64,000 bases of DNA from Nocardiopsis suaedae (GTDB lineage: Bacteria > Actinomycetota > Actinomycetes > Streptosporangiales > Streptosporangiaceae): the NCBI RefSeq assembly GCF_027706745.1, contig NZ_JAQFWP010000027.1, forward strand, positions 16,994-80,993, in the 5' to 3' direction. Positions 25,639 through 35,726 of the stretch are shown here, in pieces; within the stretch, counting starts at the first letter, position 1; every line of letters begins with the position of its first letter. A model generated the notes under the pieces. That model saw nothing but the letters and a program-made list of their open reading frames with translations. It was not told the origin of the DNA and did no database searches. A program made the translations under genes and the position numbers.

Positions 25639-27270
25639 TCAGCCGGAGCCGCCGCTGCCGAAGATCCAGGTGTCGAACCACATCCGCTGCGCCCACTGGT
25701 CGTAGGGGATCGTCTCGGCGCTGAGCACCGGGTACAGGAATGCGAAGTTCGCGATCACCAGCAGCAGCACCACGCCGAACAGCACCCCGCCCAACGCCCG
25801 CCGGGCGGGCAGATAGGCGGCGCCTTTCTCTCCGTCGCCCATGGCCAACCCCAGCATCAGCACGATGGCCAGCACGATGAACGGCAGGAACGGAAGGGCG
25901 TAGAACACGAACATGGTGCGCTCGGGGTAGGCGAACCAGGGCAGCCAGCCGGCGGCCACGGACAGCAGCACCGCCCCCGCGCGCCAGTCCCGGTAGGTCA
26001 GCCACCAGCCGAGCATGACCGCCAGCGCGACCAGCCCGATCCACCACAGCGCCGGGGTGCCGATGCTCAGAATGGCGGTGGAGCACTTGTCGGTTCCGCA
26101 GCCGCCGGAGTCCCCGTCGTAGAAGAACGCCACCGGGACCCGCATGATGAGCCACTCCCAGGGCTGCGACGCGTAGTCGTGCGGCTCGGACAGCCCGCTG
26201 TGGAACTCCATCATCTGCGCGTGGTAGTGGATCAGCCCCCGCAGCGCGTTGACCGGGGCCTCCAGCCAGTCGGGGAGGCGGGAGACGCCCGCGCCCGCGT
26301 TCTCGGCGCCCCACTGCCGGTCGTAGGCGCCGGACGAGGCGAACCAGCCGGCCCAGGAGGCCACGTAGACCACCGCCCCCACGACCACGGTCTGCGCGAA
26401 CGCCGGGATCGCGTCGAAGAGCAGCCACCGGATGCGCAGGTCCCGCAGGCCGCCGCCGCGGCTCTGCCCCGCGCTGCGCCGCGCACCGTAGTCCCAGGCG
26501 ACGGTGAGCAGGCCGAACGCCGCCATGAAGAACAGCGCGTTCCACTTGGTGCCCACGGCCAGCCCCAGGCACAGCCCGGCGGCCAGACGCCACCAGCGCA
26601 CGCCCAGCCACGCCGCCGCGGGGGAGGCGGCCAGCCGGTCCCGCATCCGGTCCCGGTCGGCGAGGAGGCAGGCGAAGGCGGCCAGCACCCAGAAGGTCAC
26701 GAACACGTCCACCATCGCCAGGCGGCTCATGGTGAAGTGCAGCCCGTCCAGGGCCAGCAGCAGCCCGGCGGCCGCGGCCAGCAGCCACGAGCGCGTCATG
26801 CGCAGCGCGACGCGCACCATGACCAGGACCGTCAGCGCGCCGATGAGCGCCGAGGCCACCCGCCAGCCCTCGGGGGTCATGGACGTGCCGAACGGCAGCA
26901 GGCCCCACAGCTGGTCGCCGAGGGCGATCATCCACTTGCCGACCGGCGGGTGGACCACGAAGTCCGGTCCCCCCGCCCAGATGTCGGGTACACCCTGGGC
27001 GAGGAGGTCGTCGGCGTTGTCCAGGGTGTTGTGCTCGTAGCCGTAGCGCCAGAGGGAGAAGGCGTCCTTGGCGTAGTAGGTCTCGTCGAAGTAGATCTCG
27101 GGCGGCTGCCCGAGGCGGATGAAGCGCAGCACCCCCGCGAAGAGGGCCAGCGCGGCCGCCGCGGCCCACCCGGGCCACGAGGGCCGGGGCATCGGGGGCT
27201 GCGGCCGCGCGGGCGCGTGCGCGGTGGAGGGAGCGGGGTCCGCCGCGTCGGGCGGTGCGGTCGTGGTCAT
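25639..27270 (-). CDS. Protein O-mannosyltransferase (GT39, Pmt-like)
   Basis: This 543-residue polytopic membrane enzyme of the dolichyl/polyprenyl-phosphate-mannose-protein mannosyltransferase family has the catalytic loop motif IYFDETYYAKDA at about residues 58-69. Further family motifs are DFVVHPPVGKW, SRLAMVDVF and GLAVGTKWNA. It glycosylates secreted proteins on Ser/Thr using polyprenyl-phosphate mannose. In actinomycetes it is routinely divergent from rsmI, as here. ATG 27270 precedes the Pro-rich cytoplasmic N-terminus. Confidence 0.92.
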   Translation of the reverse strand: MTTTAPPDAADPAPSTAHAPARPQPPMPRPSWPGWAAAAALALFAGVLRFIRLGQPPEIYFDETYYAKDAFSLWRYGYEHNTLDNADDLLAQGVPDIWAGGPDFVVHPPVGKWMIALGDQLWGLLPFGTSMTPEGWRVASALIGALTVLVMVRVALRMTRSWLLAAAAGLLLALDGLHFTMSRLAMVDVFVTFWVLAAFACLLADRDRMRDRLAASPAAAWLGVRWWRLAAGLCLGLAVGTKWNALFFMAAFGLLTVAWDYGARRSAGQSRGGGLRDLRIRWLLFDAIPAFAQTVVVGAVVYVASWAGWFASSGAYDRQWGAENAGAGVSRLPDWLEAPVNALRGLIHYHAQMMEFHSGLSEPHDYASQPWEWLIMRVPVAFFYDGDSGGCGTDKCSTAILSIGTPALWWIGLVALAVMLGWWLTYRDWRAGAVLLSVAAGWLPWFAYPERTMFVFYALPFLPFIVLAIVLMLGLAMGDGEKGAAYLPARRALGGVLFGVVLLLVIANFAFLYPVLSAETIPYDQWAQRMWFDTWIFGSGGSG

Positions 27271-27325
27271 CGCGGCTCTTATAGTCGGGTCGGGGACGGG
27301 TGGCCGTGCCGGACCGGCGGCCGTC

Positions 27326-27353
27326 GGGCAGTGCCAACCGGGCAGTGCCAACC
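27326..27353. repeat. Exact tandem 14-bp repeat in the pmt-rsmI promoter region
   Basis: GGGCAGTGCCAACC occurs twice back to back in the 109-bp gap between the divergent pmt and rsmI starts. The complementary reading GGTTGGCACTGCCC contains TTGGCA-like hexamers, so the duplication could double a -35 element or a binding site. Confidence 0.7.
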
Positions 27354-27379
27354 GTAGCGTCTAACACCGGGGGCGATAA

Positions 27380-28261
27380 GTGACCGACGGGCCTGCTGTG
27401 GCGCAGGGCGCCGCACCTGCGCAAGGGGCCGGCGTGCTGACGCTGGCCGGGATCCCCATCGGCAACGGGGAGGACGCCCAGCCGCGGCTGCTCGCCGCCA
27501 TCGAGGGGGCCTCGCTGATCGCCGCCGAGGACACCCGGCGGCTGCGGCGGTTCACCGAGCGGATGGGAATCCGCCCGGGCGGCGAGGCCGGGGCGCGCAT
27601 CGTGTCCTACTACGACGCCAACGAGGCCCGGCGCGCCGAGGAGCTCCTGGAGGAGCTGCGGGCGGGGCGGGACGTGCTGCTGGTGACCGACGCCGGGATG
27701 CCCGGCGTGTCGGACCCGGGGTACCGCCTCGTGGCGGCCTGCGCCGAGGCGGGCGTCCGGGTGACGGCGATCCCCGGCCCCTCGGCCGTGACCACCGCGC
27801 TGGTGCTGTCCGGCCTGCCGACCGACCGCTTCTGCTTCGAGGGCTTCCCGCCCCGCAAGGGGCAGGACCGCTACTTCGACGGCCTGGCCGCCGAGCGCCG
27901 CACCATGGTGTTCTTCGAGAGCCCGCACCGCCTGGCGCCGACGCTGGTGGCGATGGCGCACGCGTTCGGCGGCGACCGGCGGGCCGCGGTCTGCCGGGAG
28001 CTGACCAAGACCTACGAGGAGGTCCGCCGCGGCGGCCTGGTGGACCTGGCCGAGTGGGCCAAGGGCGAGGTCAAGGGCGAGATCAGCATCGTCGTCGAAG
28101 GGGCGCCGCAGCGGCGGGAGTCCCTCGGCCCGGACGACTACGTCGCGGCCGTCGCCGAGCTGGAGGCCCGCGGGGTGCCGCGCAAGCAGGCCATCCAGGA
28201 GGCCGCCCGTGAGCTGGGCGTCCCCAAGCGCGAGGTGTACGCGGCGGTGCACGGGATCTGA
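27380..28261 (+). CDS. rsmI: 16S rRNA 2'-O-ribose C1402 methyltransferase
   Basis: This 293-residue tetrapyrrole-methylase-fold enzyme methylates the 2'-OH of C1402 in 16S rRNA. RsmI motifs are GIPIGNGEDAQPR, AAEDTRRLRR, TDAGMPGVSDPGY, IPGPSAVTTAL and FEGFPPRKGQDR. The C-terminal segment with KQAIQEAARELGVPKREVY is the usual small HTH-like domain. The GTG start at 27380 lies after a weak ribosome site. It is divergent from pmt. Confidence 0.93.
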   Translation: MTDGPAVAQGAAPAQGAGVLTLAGIPIGNGEDAQPRLLAAIEGASLIAAEDTRRLRRFTERMGIRPGGEAGARIVSYYDANEARRAEELLEELRAGRDVLLVTDAGMPGVSDPGYRLVAACAEAGVRVTAIPGPSAVTTALVLSGLPTDRFCFEGFPPRKGQDRYFDGLAAERRTMVFFESPHRLAPTLVAMAHAFGGDRRAAVCRELTKTYEEVRRGGLVDLAEWAKGEVKGEISIVVEGAPQRRESLGPDDYVAAVAELEARGVPRKQAIQEAARELGVPKREVYAAVHGI

Positions 28262-28270
28262 CACCGGTGG

Positions 28271-28335
28271 CGTTGATCTCGGGGAATTCGACGCTACCCG
28301 CGCGGTTTTAGCGTCGTTCTTCCCCGAGATCAACG
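28271..28335. repeat. 65-bp structured palindromic element
   Basis: Outer arms CGTTGATCTCGGGGAA (28271-28286) and TTCCCCGAGATCAACG (28320-28335) are perfectly complementary over 16 bp. After a 2x3 internal loop, an inner 8-bp stem CGACGCTA/TAGCGTCG (28289-28296/28309-28316) encloses a 12-base loop. It lies between the convergent rsmI and secDF ends, next to a separate terminator. Its symmetry and complexity exceed a terminator, and it looks like a dispersed palindromic repeat. Confidence 0.8.
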
Positions 28336-28371
28336 GGGAGCCGCCGAGCTTCGGACATGCCCGAGAACAAG

Positions 28372-28404
28372 CGGAAGGGGGCGCCCGACGGGCGCCCCCT
28401 TCCG
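28372..28404 (-). terminator. Terminator downstream of secDF
   Basis: A 15-bp stem (CGGAAGGGGGCGCCC with its complement) and a 3-base GAC loop lies 13 bp beyond the secDF stop codon. Confidence 0.85.
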
Positions 28405-28416
28405 GCCGTTGGAGGG

Positions 28417-31101
28417 CTAGACCACGGCCCCGTCGCTCTTCTCACGGGCGACGCGCTGGTCCTTGCGCTGCTTGGCCTTCTTCTCCTTGACCACGTGCGG
28501 CGGCGGGGTCTTGTCGAAGCGCTGCAGCCAGTCGGCCAGCGGCGAGGCCACGAACACCGTCGAGAAGACGCCGGTCACCAGGCCGACGAGCATCGCGATG
28601 GAGAAGTCCCGCAGCGTGGAGCCGCCGAACAGGGCCAGCGTCGCCAGGATGAACACACCGCCGATGGTGGTGTTCACCGTCCGCGGGATGGTGTTCAGGA
28701 TCGCCGTGTTGGCGATGCGCGTGAACCGGGACTCGCTGTCCCGCGCCCATTCGTCGCGTATCCGGTCGAACACCACGACCGTGTCGTTGACCGAGAACCC
28801 GATGACGCTCAGCACGGCGGCGAGGAACACCCCGTCGATGGGCTTGCCCAGCCAGATGAACAGGCCGATGACCACCATCAGGGTGAACGCCAGGGACAGC
28901 ATGGCCGCCACACCGAACGACCACCGGAACCGCCAGGCCAGATAGATCATCTGCAGCACCAGCGCGGCCATCAGCGCCAGCAGCGCCTTGTTCCGCAGCT
29001 CATCGCCGAGGCTGGGCCCGATCTTCTCGTCGCTGATCTTCTCGGCGCCGCCCGCGGCGTCCGCCAGGGCGTCCTCGACCTGCTCGGCCTCGGCGTCGTC
29101 GATCGGCCCGGTGCGGACGGAGACGTCGCCGTCGCCGGACTCCTGCACCACCGCGCTGGGCTGGCCGCCCTCCTCCGCGACGATCTGGCGCGCCTCGGTG
29201 GCGCTGATCGACTGCTCGGTGGTGAAGTCCATGACCCGGCCGCCGGTGAACTCCACGCCGAAGTTGGGCGGGCGCACCACCATGCCGGCGACCGACACCG
29301 CGACGATCAGCCCGGCGATGCCCAGCCACAGCCGGCCCCGCTTCATCAGGTCCGGGCCGCGGTCGATCAGCCACTGGCGCACCCGGCTGATCTTGCCCAG
29401 GCCGCTGAAGGCCGGGTGGTTGCGGATCACCTTGCGGCGCACCGCCCACTCGACCAGCACGCGGGCGATGACCAGCGCCGAGACCATCGAGGCGACGGTG
29501 CCCAGGCCGAGGGTGACGCCGAAGCCCTGCACCGTGCCCGAGGCCAGGAAGAACAGCAGGGCGGCGGCGATGAGCGTGGTGATGTTGGTGTCCAGCACCG
29601 CGCTCCACGCCTTTTGCGTGCCCTGCACGAACGACTTCTGCAGGTTGGGCGGGATGGCCCGGCGCCGCCGCCGGGAGAGCACCCCGGCCTCGGCCTGCTT
29701 GGTCTCGGCGTCGGTCGCGTCGGCCATGCCGGCGGACTTGTTGGCCTCGTAGACCTTCTTCTGCTGCTGGTACTCCTCCCGGGCCCGTTCGAAGATCAGC
29801 ACGTTGGCGTCGATCGCCATGCCGATCGCGAGTACGAACCCGGCCAGGCCCGGCAGGGTGAGGGTGGCCCCCAGCGCCACCAGCGCCGCGTAGGCGATGA
29901 GCGTGTAGCAGGCCAGCGCCAGCGAGGCGAGGAAGCCCACCAGGCGGTAGGCCACGGTGATGTAGAGCGCGGTCAGCGCGATGCCCACGGCGCCGGCGAT
30001 GAAGCTCGCCTTGATGGCGTCGGCGCCCAGCGTCGGGCCGACGGTCTGGCGCTGGATCTCGGTGACCGGCAGCGGCAGCGAGCCGCCCTCGATCAGCACC
30101 GCCAGCTCCTCGGCGGACTCCGAGTCGAAGGTGGAGCTGGTGATGGTGGTGCGGCCGCCGGTCTGGCCCACGTCGCAGGCGGTGTCCGTGGTCACCTCGG
30201 GGGCGGAGATGATCTGGTCGTCCAGGACGATGGCGATGCGCCGCTGCGGCGAGCCCTGCGGGTTGCAGGCGGCCTCACCGGTGATCTTCTTCCACTCGTC
30301 CTTGCCCGCGCCGGAGAAGTTGACGTTGACCTGCCACTGCGTCTGCGTGGTCTGGTCGAGCACCGCCTCGGCGCTGGAGATCTGGTCACCCTGGATGACG
30401 GCCTTGCCGAGCTGCAGCATCTGGCCCTGGTCGTCGGGCAGGGTCTCCTCGACCTTGTCGGGGTCGGGGGCGGACATGTCCTGCGGCGGCTGCTGGCCGC
30501 CCTGGCCCTGCTGGCCCTGGTCGAACTGGGAGAAGTCCTCCTCGGACCCCTCGCCGCCGGAGCCCTCGCCGGAGCCGCCTCCTTCGCCTTCGCCGCCGCC
30601 GTCACCGGAGCCCTCGTCGGGGCTGTCCTGCGGCGCGCGGGCGCTGTCGCCCCCGCCGCCCGGGGCCGGGGCGCCGCCGCCCCCGCCCGCACCGGGCAGG
30701 CCCATGCCCATGCCGCCGCCCTGGGAGGCGTCGACACCGAGCACGGGGTGCACGGTCAGCTGGGCGGTCTGCCCGATGATCTCGGCGGCCTCGGTCGGGT
30801 CCTGCACCCCGGGAAGCTCGACGATGATCCGGTCGTCGCCGGACCGCGACATCGTGGCCTCGCTGACGCCGAGGCGGTCGATGCGCTGGCGCAGCACCTC
30901 GATCACCTTGTCGGTGTTCTCGCCGTTGGCCTCGGTGCCGTCCTCGCCGTCCTGGGTCTGCAGCACGATCTGGGTGCCGCCGCTGAGGTCGAGCCCCAGC
31001 TTCGGCGGGATGAACCATGCGGCGCCGAACGCGCCGAGCACGATGATCAGGGAGATGATCCCGCGCAACCAGCGCGATCCCGCTCCCGCTTGTGTGGACA
31101 A
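28417..31101 (-). CDS. secDF: Fused SecD-SecF protein-export membrane protein
   Basis: This 894-residue protein carries both SecD (about residues 1-560) and SecF (about 600-870) RND-type halves. SecD has [14 protein letters not shown] and the TM-region motif [13 protein letters not shown]. SecF has [12 protein letters not shown] and [17 protein letters not shown]. SecDF uses the proton gradient to pull preproteins through SecYEG. A Gly/Glu/Gln-rich insertion at about residues 140-235 is unusually long and disordered. The start is TTG at 31101 with GAGGGAG upstream. It stands alone, with no yajC or ruv genes beside it, so separate secD and secF genes may exist elsewhere. Confidence 0.92.
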   Translation of the reverse strand: MSTQAGAGSRWLRGIISLIIVLGAFGAAWFIPPKLGLDLSGGTQIVLQTQDGEDGTEANGENTDKVIEVLRQRIDRLGVSEATMSRSGDDRIIVELPGVQDPTEAAEIIGQTAQLTVHPVLGVDASQGGGMGMGLPGAGGGGGAPAPGGGGDSARAPQDSPDEGSGDGGGEGEGGGSGEGSGGEGSEEDFSQFDQGQQGQGGQQPPQDMSAPDPDKVEETLPDDQGQMLQLGKAVIQGDQISSAEAVLDQTTQTQWQVNVNFSGAGKDEWKKITGEAACNPQGSPQRRIAIVLDDQIISAPEVTTDTACDVGQTGGRTTITSSTFDSESAEELAVLIEGGSLPLPVTEIQRQTVGPTLGADAIKASFIAGAVGIALTALYITVAYRLVGFLASLALACYTLIAYAALVALGATLTLPGLAGFVLAIGMAIDANVLIFERAREEYQQQKKVYEANKSAGMADATDAETKQAEAGVLSRRRRRAIPPNLQKSFVQGTQKAWSAVLDTNITTLIAAALLFFLASGTVQGFGVTLGLGTVASMVSALVIARVLVEWAVRRKVIRNHPAFSGLGKISRVRQWLIDRGPDLMKRGRLWLGIAGLIVAVSVAGMVVRPPNFGVEFTGGRVMDFTTEQSISATEARQIVAEEGGQPSAVVQESGDGDVSVRTGPIDDAEAEQVEDALADAAGGAEKISDEKIGPSLGDELRNKALLALMAALVLQMIYLAWRFRWSFGVAAMLSLAFTLMVVIGLFIWLGKPIDGVFLAAVLSVIGFSVNDTVVVFDRIRDEWARDSESRFTRIANTAILNTIPRTVNTTIGGVFILATLALFGGSTLRDFSIAMLVGLVTGVFSTVFVASPLADWLQRFDKTPPPHVVKEKKAKQRKDQRVAREKSDGAVV

Positions 31102-31194
31102 TGCACTCCCTCTCAGGTGCCTGCTTTCCGGACTTCCTGTCGTCGCCGGGCCGCGCGGCGCGGCCCGGTCGCACGGCGGTCCCGCCGCCCGCGG

Positions 31195-31626
31195 TCAGGC
31201 CGCGGTACGGACGGGGGCCGTGCCGGAGGGAGGCGGAGCGCGGCCCAGGGGAAGCGCCGACACTTCGGCGGCGCCGCGGTCGGTCTGGTCGCGCGGGGGC
31301 GGCACCGTGCCCGTGGGCCCCGGAGGGGCGGGCAGGCTCGGCGCGGTGTGCGCGTAGACCTCGGGGAGGTCGCGCAGCGTGCGGTGGTCCCCCTTGCCGG
31401 GGGGCAGGGCGGCGGCGGACCGGTGGCCGTCCTCGGCCCACACCCGGTCGCCGCGGCGGTGGGTCCCTCCGGGGGCCGCGACCTCCACCCCGTCGCGGGG
31501 CAGCAGCACCGCGGGCGCCCCGGGGCCGATCGGCGAGGCGGCCTCGGCCGCGGCGGGGGCCCCGGCCAGCAGCAGCGCCGCGCACAGCAGGGCGGCCAGC
31601 GCGCGTGAGAGCACCCGGACCACCAC
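31195..31626 (-). CDS. Small secreted Pro-rich protein of unknown function
   Basis: This 143-residue protein has a signal peptide ([19 protein letters not shown], cleavage near AEA-AS). The remainder is Pro/Ala/Arg-rich with no recognised domain. Two adjacent GTG codons at 31626 and 31623 could start it. The gene lies 93 bp upstream of secDF on the same strand and might be co-transcribed. Codon use looks like a real gene, but coding status is less certain than that of its neighbours. Confidence 0.55.
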   Translation of the reverse strand: MVVRVLSRALAALLCAALLLAGAPAAAEAASPIGPGAPAVLLPRDGVEVAAPGGTHRRGDRVWAEDGHRSAAALPPGKGDHRTLRDLPEVYAHTAPSLPAPPGPTGTVPPPRDQTDRGAAEVSALPLGRAPPPSGTAPVRTAA

Positions 31627-31766
31627 CTTCGGACTGCGATCGCGACCACCCTACCGACGCCCCGGACAGGTGTCGCTCCCCGGAATCCGGCGACGGCCCG
31701 CGCCGACGCGGGGCGAGAGGGGAAAACGAGGCGAAGCCGGGGGCTGCGGGCTTTAGTCTTGGAGGC

Positions 31767-33584
31767 ATGTCGTCGAAACGCCACATCCTGACCGCGGTGG
31801 CGTGGCCGTACACCAACGGGCCGCGCCACATTGGGCACGTATCCGGGTTCGGGGTCCCCTCGGACGTCTTCGCGCGCTTCCAGCGAATGCGCGGCCACGA
31901 CGTGCTCATGGTCAGCGGCACCGACGAGCACGGCACCCCGATCCAGGTGCTGGCCGACCAGGAGGGCGTGAGCGCGCGCGAGCTGGCCGACCGCTACAAC
32001 AGGATCATCGTCGAGGACCTGGTCGCCCTGGGCCTGTCCTACGACCTGTTCACCCGCACCACGACCGGCAACCACTACGCCGTGGTGCAGGAGCTGTTCC
32101 GGGGCCTGTACGAGAACGGCTATATCTTCGCCCGCACCACCAAGGGCGCGGTGTCCCCGTCGACCGGGCGCACCCTGCCCGACCGCTACATCGAGGGCAC
32201 CTGCCCGATCTGCGGCTACGACGGCGCGCGCGGCGACCAGTGCGACAACTGCGGCAACCAGCTCGACCCGGTCGACCTGATCGGGCCGCGCTCGCGGATC
32301 AACGGCGAGACCCCCGAGTTCGTCGACACCGAGCACTTCATGCTGGACCTCCCGGCCTTCGCCGAGGTGCTGGGCGAGTGGATGCGCTCCAAGTCCGGGC
32401 AGTGGCGCCCCAACGTGCTGAAGTTCTCCCTGAACCTGCTGGACGACCTGCAGCCGCGGGCGATCAGCCGGGACCTGGACTGGGGCGTGCCGATCCCGCT
32501 GGAGGGCTGGAGCGACCAGGCCAACAAGCGGCTGTACGTGTGGTTCGACGCGGTCATCGGGTACCTGTCGGCGGCGATCGAGTGGGCCCGCCGCACCGGC
32601 GACCCGGAGGCCTGGCGCCGCTACTGGCAGGCCGAGGACGCCGAGTCCTACTACTTCATGGGCAAGGACAACATCGTCTTCCACGCCGAGATCTGGCCGG
32701 CGATGCTGCTCGGCTACAACGGCGGGGGCGACCGCGGCGGCGAGCCGGGCGCGCTGGGGCGGATGAACCTGCCCACCGAGGTGGTCTCCAGCGAGTTCCT
32801 CACCATGGAGGGGCGCAAGTTCTCCTCGTCGCGGCGGGTGGTCATCTACGTCCGCGACTTCCTGGAGCGCTACTCGGCCGACGCGCTGCGGTACTACATC
32901 ATCGCGGCCGGGCCCGAGACCCAGGACACCGACTTCACCTGGTCGGAGTTCGTCCGCCGGAACAACGACGAGCTGGTGGCCGCCTGGGGGAACCTGGTCA
33001 ACCGCTCGCTGAACATGGCGGCCAAGAACTTCGGCGCGATCCCGGAGCCGGGGGAGTTCACCGACGAGGACCGGCGGGTGCTGGAGGCCTCGCGGGCCTC
33101 GTTCGCGGCGGTCGCCGAGCACCTGGACGCCAACCGTTTCAAGGCCGGGCTCCAGGAGGCCATGCGCACCGTCGCCGAGGCCAACAAGTACATCTCCGAC
33201 CAGGCCCCCTGGGCGCTGAAGAAGACCGACCCGGAGCGGATGAAGACCGTGCTGCACGTGGCGCTGCAGCTCGTCGACGACGCGAAGTCGCTGATGACAC
33301 CGTTCCTACCGGAGTCGTCCAACAAGGTGCACGCGATGCTGGGCGGCACCGGGCAGTGGTCGGGCATGCCGCGCGTGGACACCGGGCACGACAGGGTCGG
33401 CGGCGAGGAGGACGCCTCGGAGTACCCGGTGATCACCGGTGACTACGCCGACGACCGGGCGGTCTGGGAGTCCCGGCCGATCGTGCCGGGGACCCCGCTG
33501 TCCAAGCCGGAGCCGCTCTTCGCCAAGCTGGACCAGAGCGTGGTGGACGAGGAGCTGGCGCGCCTGGAGGCCGGGGCCGGGTAG
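31767..33584 (+). CDS. metG: Methionyl-tRNA synthetase
   Basis: This 605-residue class I synthetase charges tRNA-Met. The HIGH motif appears as HIGH in [10 protein letters not shown] (residues 21-24). A zinc knuckle with CPIC and CDNC lies near 146-165. KMSKS is represented by KFSSS near residue 350, and the helical anticodon-binding domain follows. There is no C-terminal EMAP/tRNA-binding domain, as usual for the actinobacterial short form. ATG 31767 follows GGAGG. It begins the conserved metG-tatD-rpfB-rsmA-ispE segment. Confidence 0.96.
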   Translation: MSSKRHILTAVAWPYTNGPRHIGHVSGFGVPSDVFARFQRMRGHDVLMVSGTDEHGTPIQVLADQEGVSARELADRYNRIIVEDLVALGLSYDLFTRTTTGNHYAVVQELFRGLYENGYIFARTTKGAVSPSTGRTLPDRYIEGTCPICGYDGARGDQCDNCGNQLDPVDLIGPRSRINGETPEFVDTEHFMLDLPAFAEVLGEWMRSKSGQWRPNVLKFSLNLLDDLQPRAISRDLDWGVPIPLEGWSDQANKRLYVWFDAVIGYLSAAIEWARRTGDPEAWRRYWQAEDAESYYFMGKDNIVFHAEIWPAMLLGYNGGGDRGGEPGALGRMNLPTEVVSSEFLTMEGRKFSSSRRVVIYVRDFLERYSADALRYYIIAAGPETQDTDFTWSEFVRRNNDELVAAWGNLVNRSLNMAAKNFGAIPEPGEFTDEDRRVLEASRASFAAVAEHLDANRFKAGLQEAMRTVAEANKYISDQAPWALKKTDPERMKTVLHVALQLVDDAKSLMTPFLPESSNKVHAMLGGTGQWSGMPRVDTGHDRVGGEEDASEYPVITGDYADDRAVWESRPIVPGTPLSKPEPLFAKLDQSVVDEELARLEAGAG

Positions 33585-33605
33585 CCCTCGGCGGGAATAC
33601 CGAAG

Positions 33606-33637
33606 GCGGCGGACCGTTGTACCCGACGGTCCGCCGC
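33606..33637 (+). terminator. Hairpin between metG and tatD
   Basis: A 12-bp perfect stem (GCGGCGGACCGT/ACGGTCCGCCGC) with an 8-base loop follows the metG stop by 21 bp. It could fully or partly uncouple tatD from metG. Confidence 0.7.
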
Positions 33638-33686
33638 GCGTGTGCGCAGCGCACGCCGTTCGAGCAGTGAGCGAGGAGCAGAACCC

Positions 33687-34613
33687 ATGGGCAAGCGCAG
33701 TGGAGAGGCCGTGCGGAACCGCAACGCGCAGACGCCTCCCCCGGCCCCCGAGCCGCTGCGCGTGGCGGTCGCCGACAGCCATACCCACATGGACATGCAG
33801 GAGCCCGAGCCGGAGGCGATCATCGCCGCCGCCGAGGCGGTCGGGGTGACTCCGCTGATGCAGGTCGGGGTCGACCTGGAGTCCTCCCGGTGGGCGGCCG
33901 AGCTGGCCGCGCGCAATCCCTCGGTCTACGCGGCGGTGGCGCTGCACCCCAACGAGGCGCCGCGCATCGTGCACGGCGACGGTGCCCCGGGCGTCGAGGT
34001 CGACGAGACCGACTGGGCGGGCAAGCGCCGGGAGGCCGGCGGCGAGCGCGCGCTGGCGGAGGCGGTCGCCGAGATCGACCGGCTGGCCGCGCGGCCCAGG
34101 GTGCGGGCCGTGGGGGAGACGGGCCTGGACTACTTCCGCACCGGCGAAGAGGGGAAGGCGGCCCAGCAGGACTCCTTCCGCCGGCACATCGACGTGGCCA
34201 AGCGTCACGGCAAGGCGCTCATGATCCACGACCGGGACGCCCACGAGGACGTGCTGCGCATCCTGGAGGAGGAGGGCGCTCCGGAGGCGGTGGTGTTCCA
34301 CTGCTACTCAGGCGACGCCGAGATGGCCAAAGTGTGCGCGGACAAGGGCTACTTCATGAGCTTTGCGGGGAACGTGACGTTCGCGACCGCGCACCACTTG
34401 CGGGAGGCCGCGGCGGTCGCCCCGCCGGAGCTGCTGCTGGTGGAGACGGACGCTCCGTTCCTGACACCGAAGCCGTACCGGGGGCGGCCGAACGCGCCCT
34501 ACCTCGTCCCGTACACGCTGCGGGGGCTGGCCGAAGCGCGCGGCGAGGACGAGGACGCGCTGGCGGCGCAGATCGCAGACAACGGCCGCAGGGCGTTCAA
34601 GCTGGAGGACTGA
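33687..34613 (+). CDS. tatD: TatD-family metal-dependent hydrolase (DNase)
   Basis: This 308-residue TatD enzyme has the metal ligands expected for the family: DSHTHMD at the N-terminus, GETGLDYF near residue 149, IHDRDAHED, FHCYSGD and ETDAPFL. Family members are 3'-5' exonucleases or D-aminoacyl hydrolases. ATG 33687 follows GCGAGGAG. The first 25 residues are an extra basic extension. Confidence 0.92.
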   Translation: MGKRSGEAVRNRNAQTPPPAPEPLRVAVADSHTHMDMQEPEPEAIIAAAEAVGVTPLMQVGVDLESSRWAAELAARNPSVYAAVALHPNEAPRIVHGDGAPGVEVDETDWAGKRREAGGERALAEAVAEIDRLAARPRVRAVGETGLDYFRTGEEGKAAQQDSFRRHIDVAKRHGKALMIHDRDAHEDVLRILEEEGAPEAVVFHCYSGDAEMAKVCADKGYFMSFAGNVTFATAHHLREAAAVAPPELLLVETDAPFLTPKPYRGRPNAPYLVPYTLRGLAEARGEDEDALAAQIADNGRRAFKLED

Positions 34614-34625
34614 CGCCGCGGTCCC

Positions 34626-35726
34626 CTACGGCAGCTCCACGCCCCACTCCTTGAGGGCCTCCTCGGCCGTGGGGGCGGGGAACCCGGGGTCGCGGGTCGC
34701 ACGGCCCGGGGTGCGGTCGAAGCGCGGTGCGGGGCCCGGGAAGGTCGTGCCGTTCTTGCGGACCACCGAGCCGCGTGCGGCGATGTGCGGGTGGTCGGCG
34801 GCCTCGGCCATCGACAGGACCGGCTGGACGCAGGCGTCCTCGGTGCCGAAGACCTCCGCCCACTCGTCGCGGGTGCGGGTGGCCAGCACGGCGGCGAACC
34901 GCTCGCGCAGCTCCGGCCAGCGCTCCTTGTCCCACTGGTCGGGCAGGTCGGCGTCGGCGAGCCCGACGCCCTGCAGGAAGGCCGCGTAGAACTGCGGCTC
35001 GATGCAGGCCACCGACACGTGCCGCCCGTCGGCGCAGGTGTACACGTCGTACCAGGGGGCGCCGGTGTCGAGGAAGTTGTCGCCGCGCTCATCGGTCCAC
35101 CCGCCGCGTTCGCGCTGCTCGTAGATCATCGACATGAGGAAGGCGCTGCCGTCGACCATGGCGGCGTCGACCGTCTGCCCGCGCCCGGAGGCCGAGCGCT
35201 CCACCAGCGCGGCGAGGATTCCGGTGACCACGAGCATGGTGCCGCCGCCGAAGTCGCCGACCAGGTTGAGCGGGGGGACCGGGGCCCCGCCCTTGCGGCC
35301 GATGCTGTGCAGGGCGCCGTTGAGGGAGATGTAGTTCATGTCGTGCCCGGCGACGTGCGCGAGCGGGCCGTCCTGGCCCCAGCCGGTCATGCGGGCGTAG
35401 ACCAGGCGCGGGTTGATCCCGGCGCACGCGTCGGGGCCCAGACCGCGCCGCTCCATCACGCCGGGGCGGAACCCCTCCAGCAGCACGTCGGCCGAGGCGA
35501 TCAGGGTGCGGGCGGTCTGTAGGCCCTCCTCGGCCTTCAGGTCGGCGCCGATGACCGGGCGGCCGTTGTCGAGGTGGCCGGGGACCCCGGCCGCCGCGGC
35601 CTGCGCCGCCTGCGGGCGGTCCAGCCGGATCACGCTGGCGCCCAGGTCCGCCAGGAGCATGGCGGCCAGGGGGCCGGGGCCGATGCCCGCGAACTCCAGC
35701 ACCCGCACACCCTTGAGGGGTCCCAT
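34626..35726 (-). CDS. CaiB/BaiF family CoA transferase, alpha-methylacyl-CoA racemase-like
   Basis: This 366-residue class III CoA transferase is closest in layout to alpha-methylacyl-CoA racemases: MGPLKGVRVLEFAGIGPGP, LADLGASVIRLDRP, ADVLLEGFRPGVMERRGLG, and GHDMNYISLNGALHSIG with the catalytic Asp in GDFGGG or the nearby HDMN. It probably epimerises 2-methyl-branched acyl-CoAs during lipid degradation. ATG 35726 has a perfect GGAGGT ribosome site. It is inserted on the opposite strand between tatD and rpfB, an accessory insertion into a conserved gene order. Confidence 0.9.
   Translation of the reverse strand: MGPLKGVRVLEFAGIGPGPLAAMLLADLGASVIRLDRPQAAQAAAAGVPGHLDNGRPVIGADLKAEEGLQTARTLIASADVLLEGFRPGVMERRGLGPDACAGINPRLVYARMTGWGQDGPLAHVAGHDMNYISLNGALHSIGRKGGAPVPPLNLVGDFGGGTMLVVTGILAALVERSASGRGQTVDAAMVDGSAFLMSMIYEQRERGGWTDERGDNFLDTGAPWYDVYTCADGRHVSVACIEPQFYAAFLQGVGLADADLPDQWDKERWPELRERFAAVLATRTRDEWAEVFGTEDACVQPVLSMAEAADHPHIAARGSVVRKNGTTFPGPAPRFDRTPGRATRDPGFPAPTAEEALKEWGVELP

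Noticed and set aside
25451..28333. Minus-strand 960-codon frame spanning pmt and rsmI
   Set aside because: It conflicts with the pmt frame and with rsmI on the plus strand, both of which show full family motifs.
28357..31608. Plus-strand 1083-codon frame opposite secDF
   Set aside because: It is a His/Arg/Gln-rich translation typical of antisense frames, while secDF motifs are unambiguous on the minus strand.
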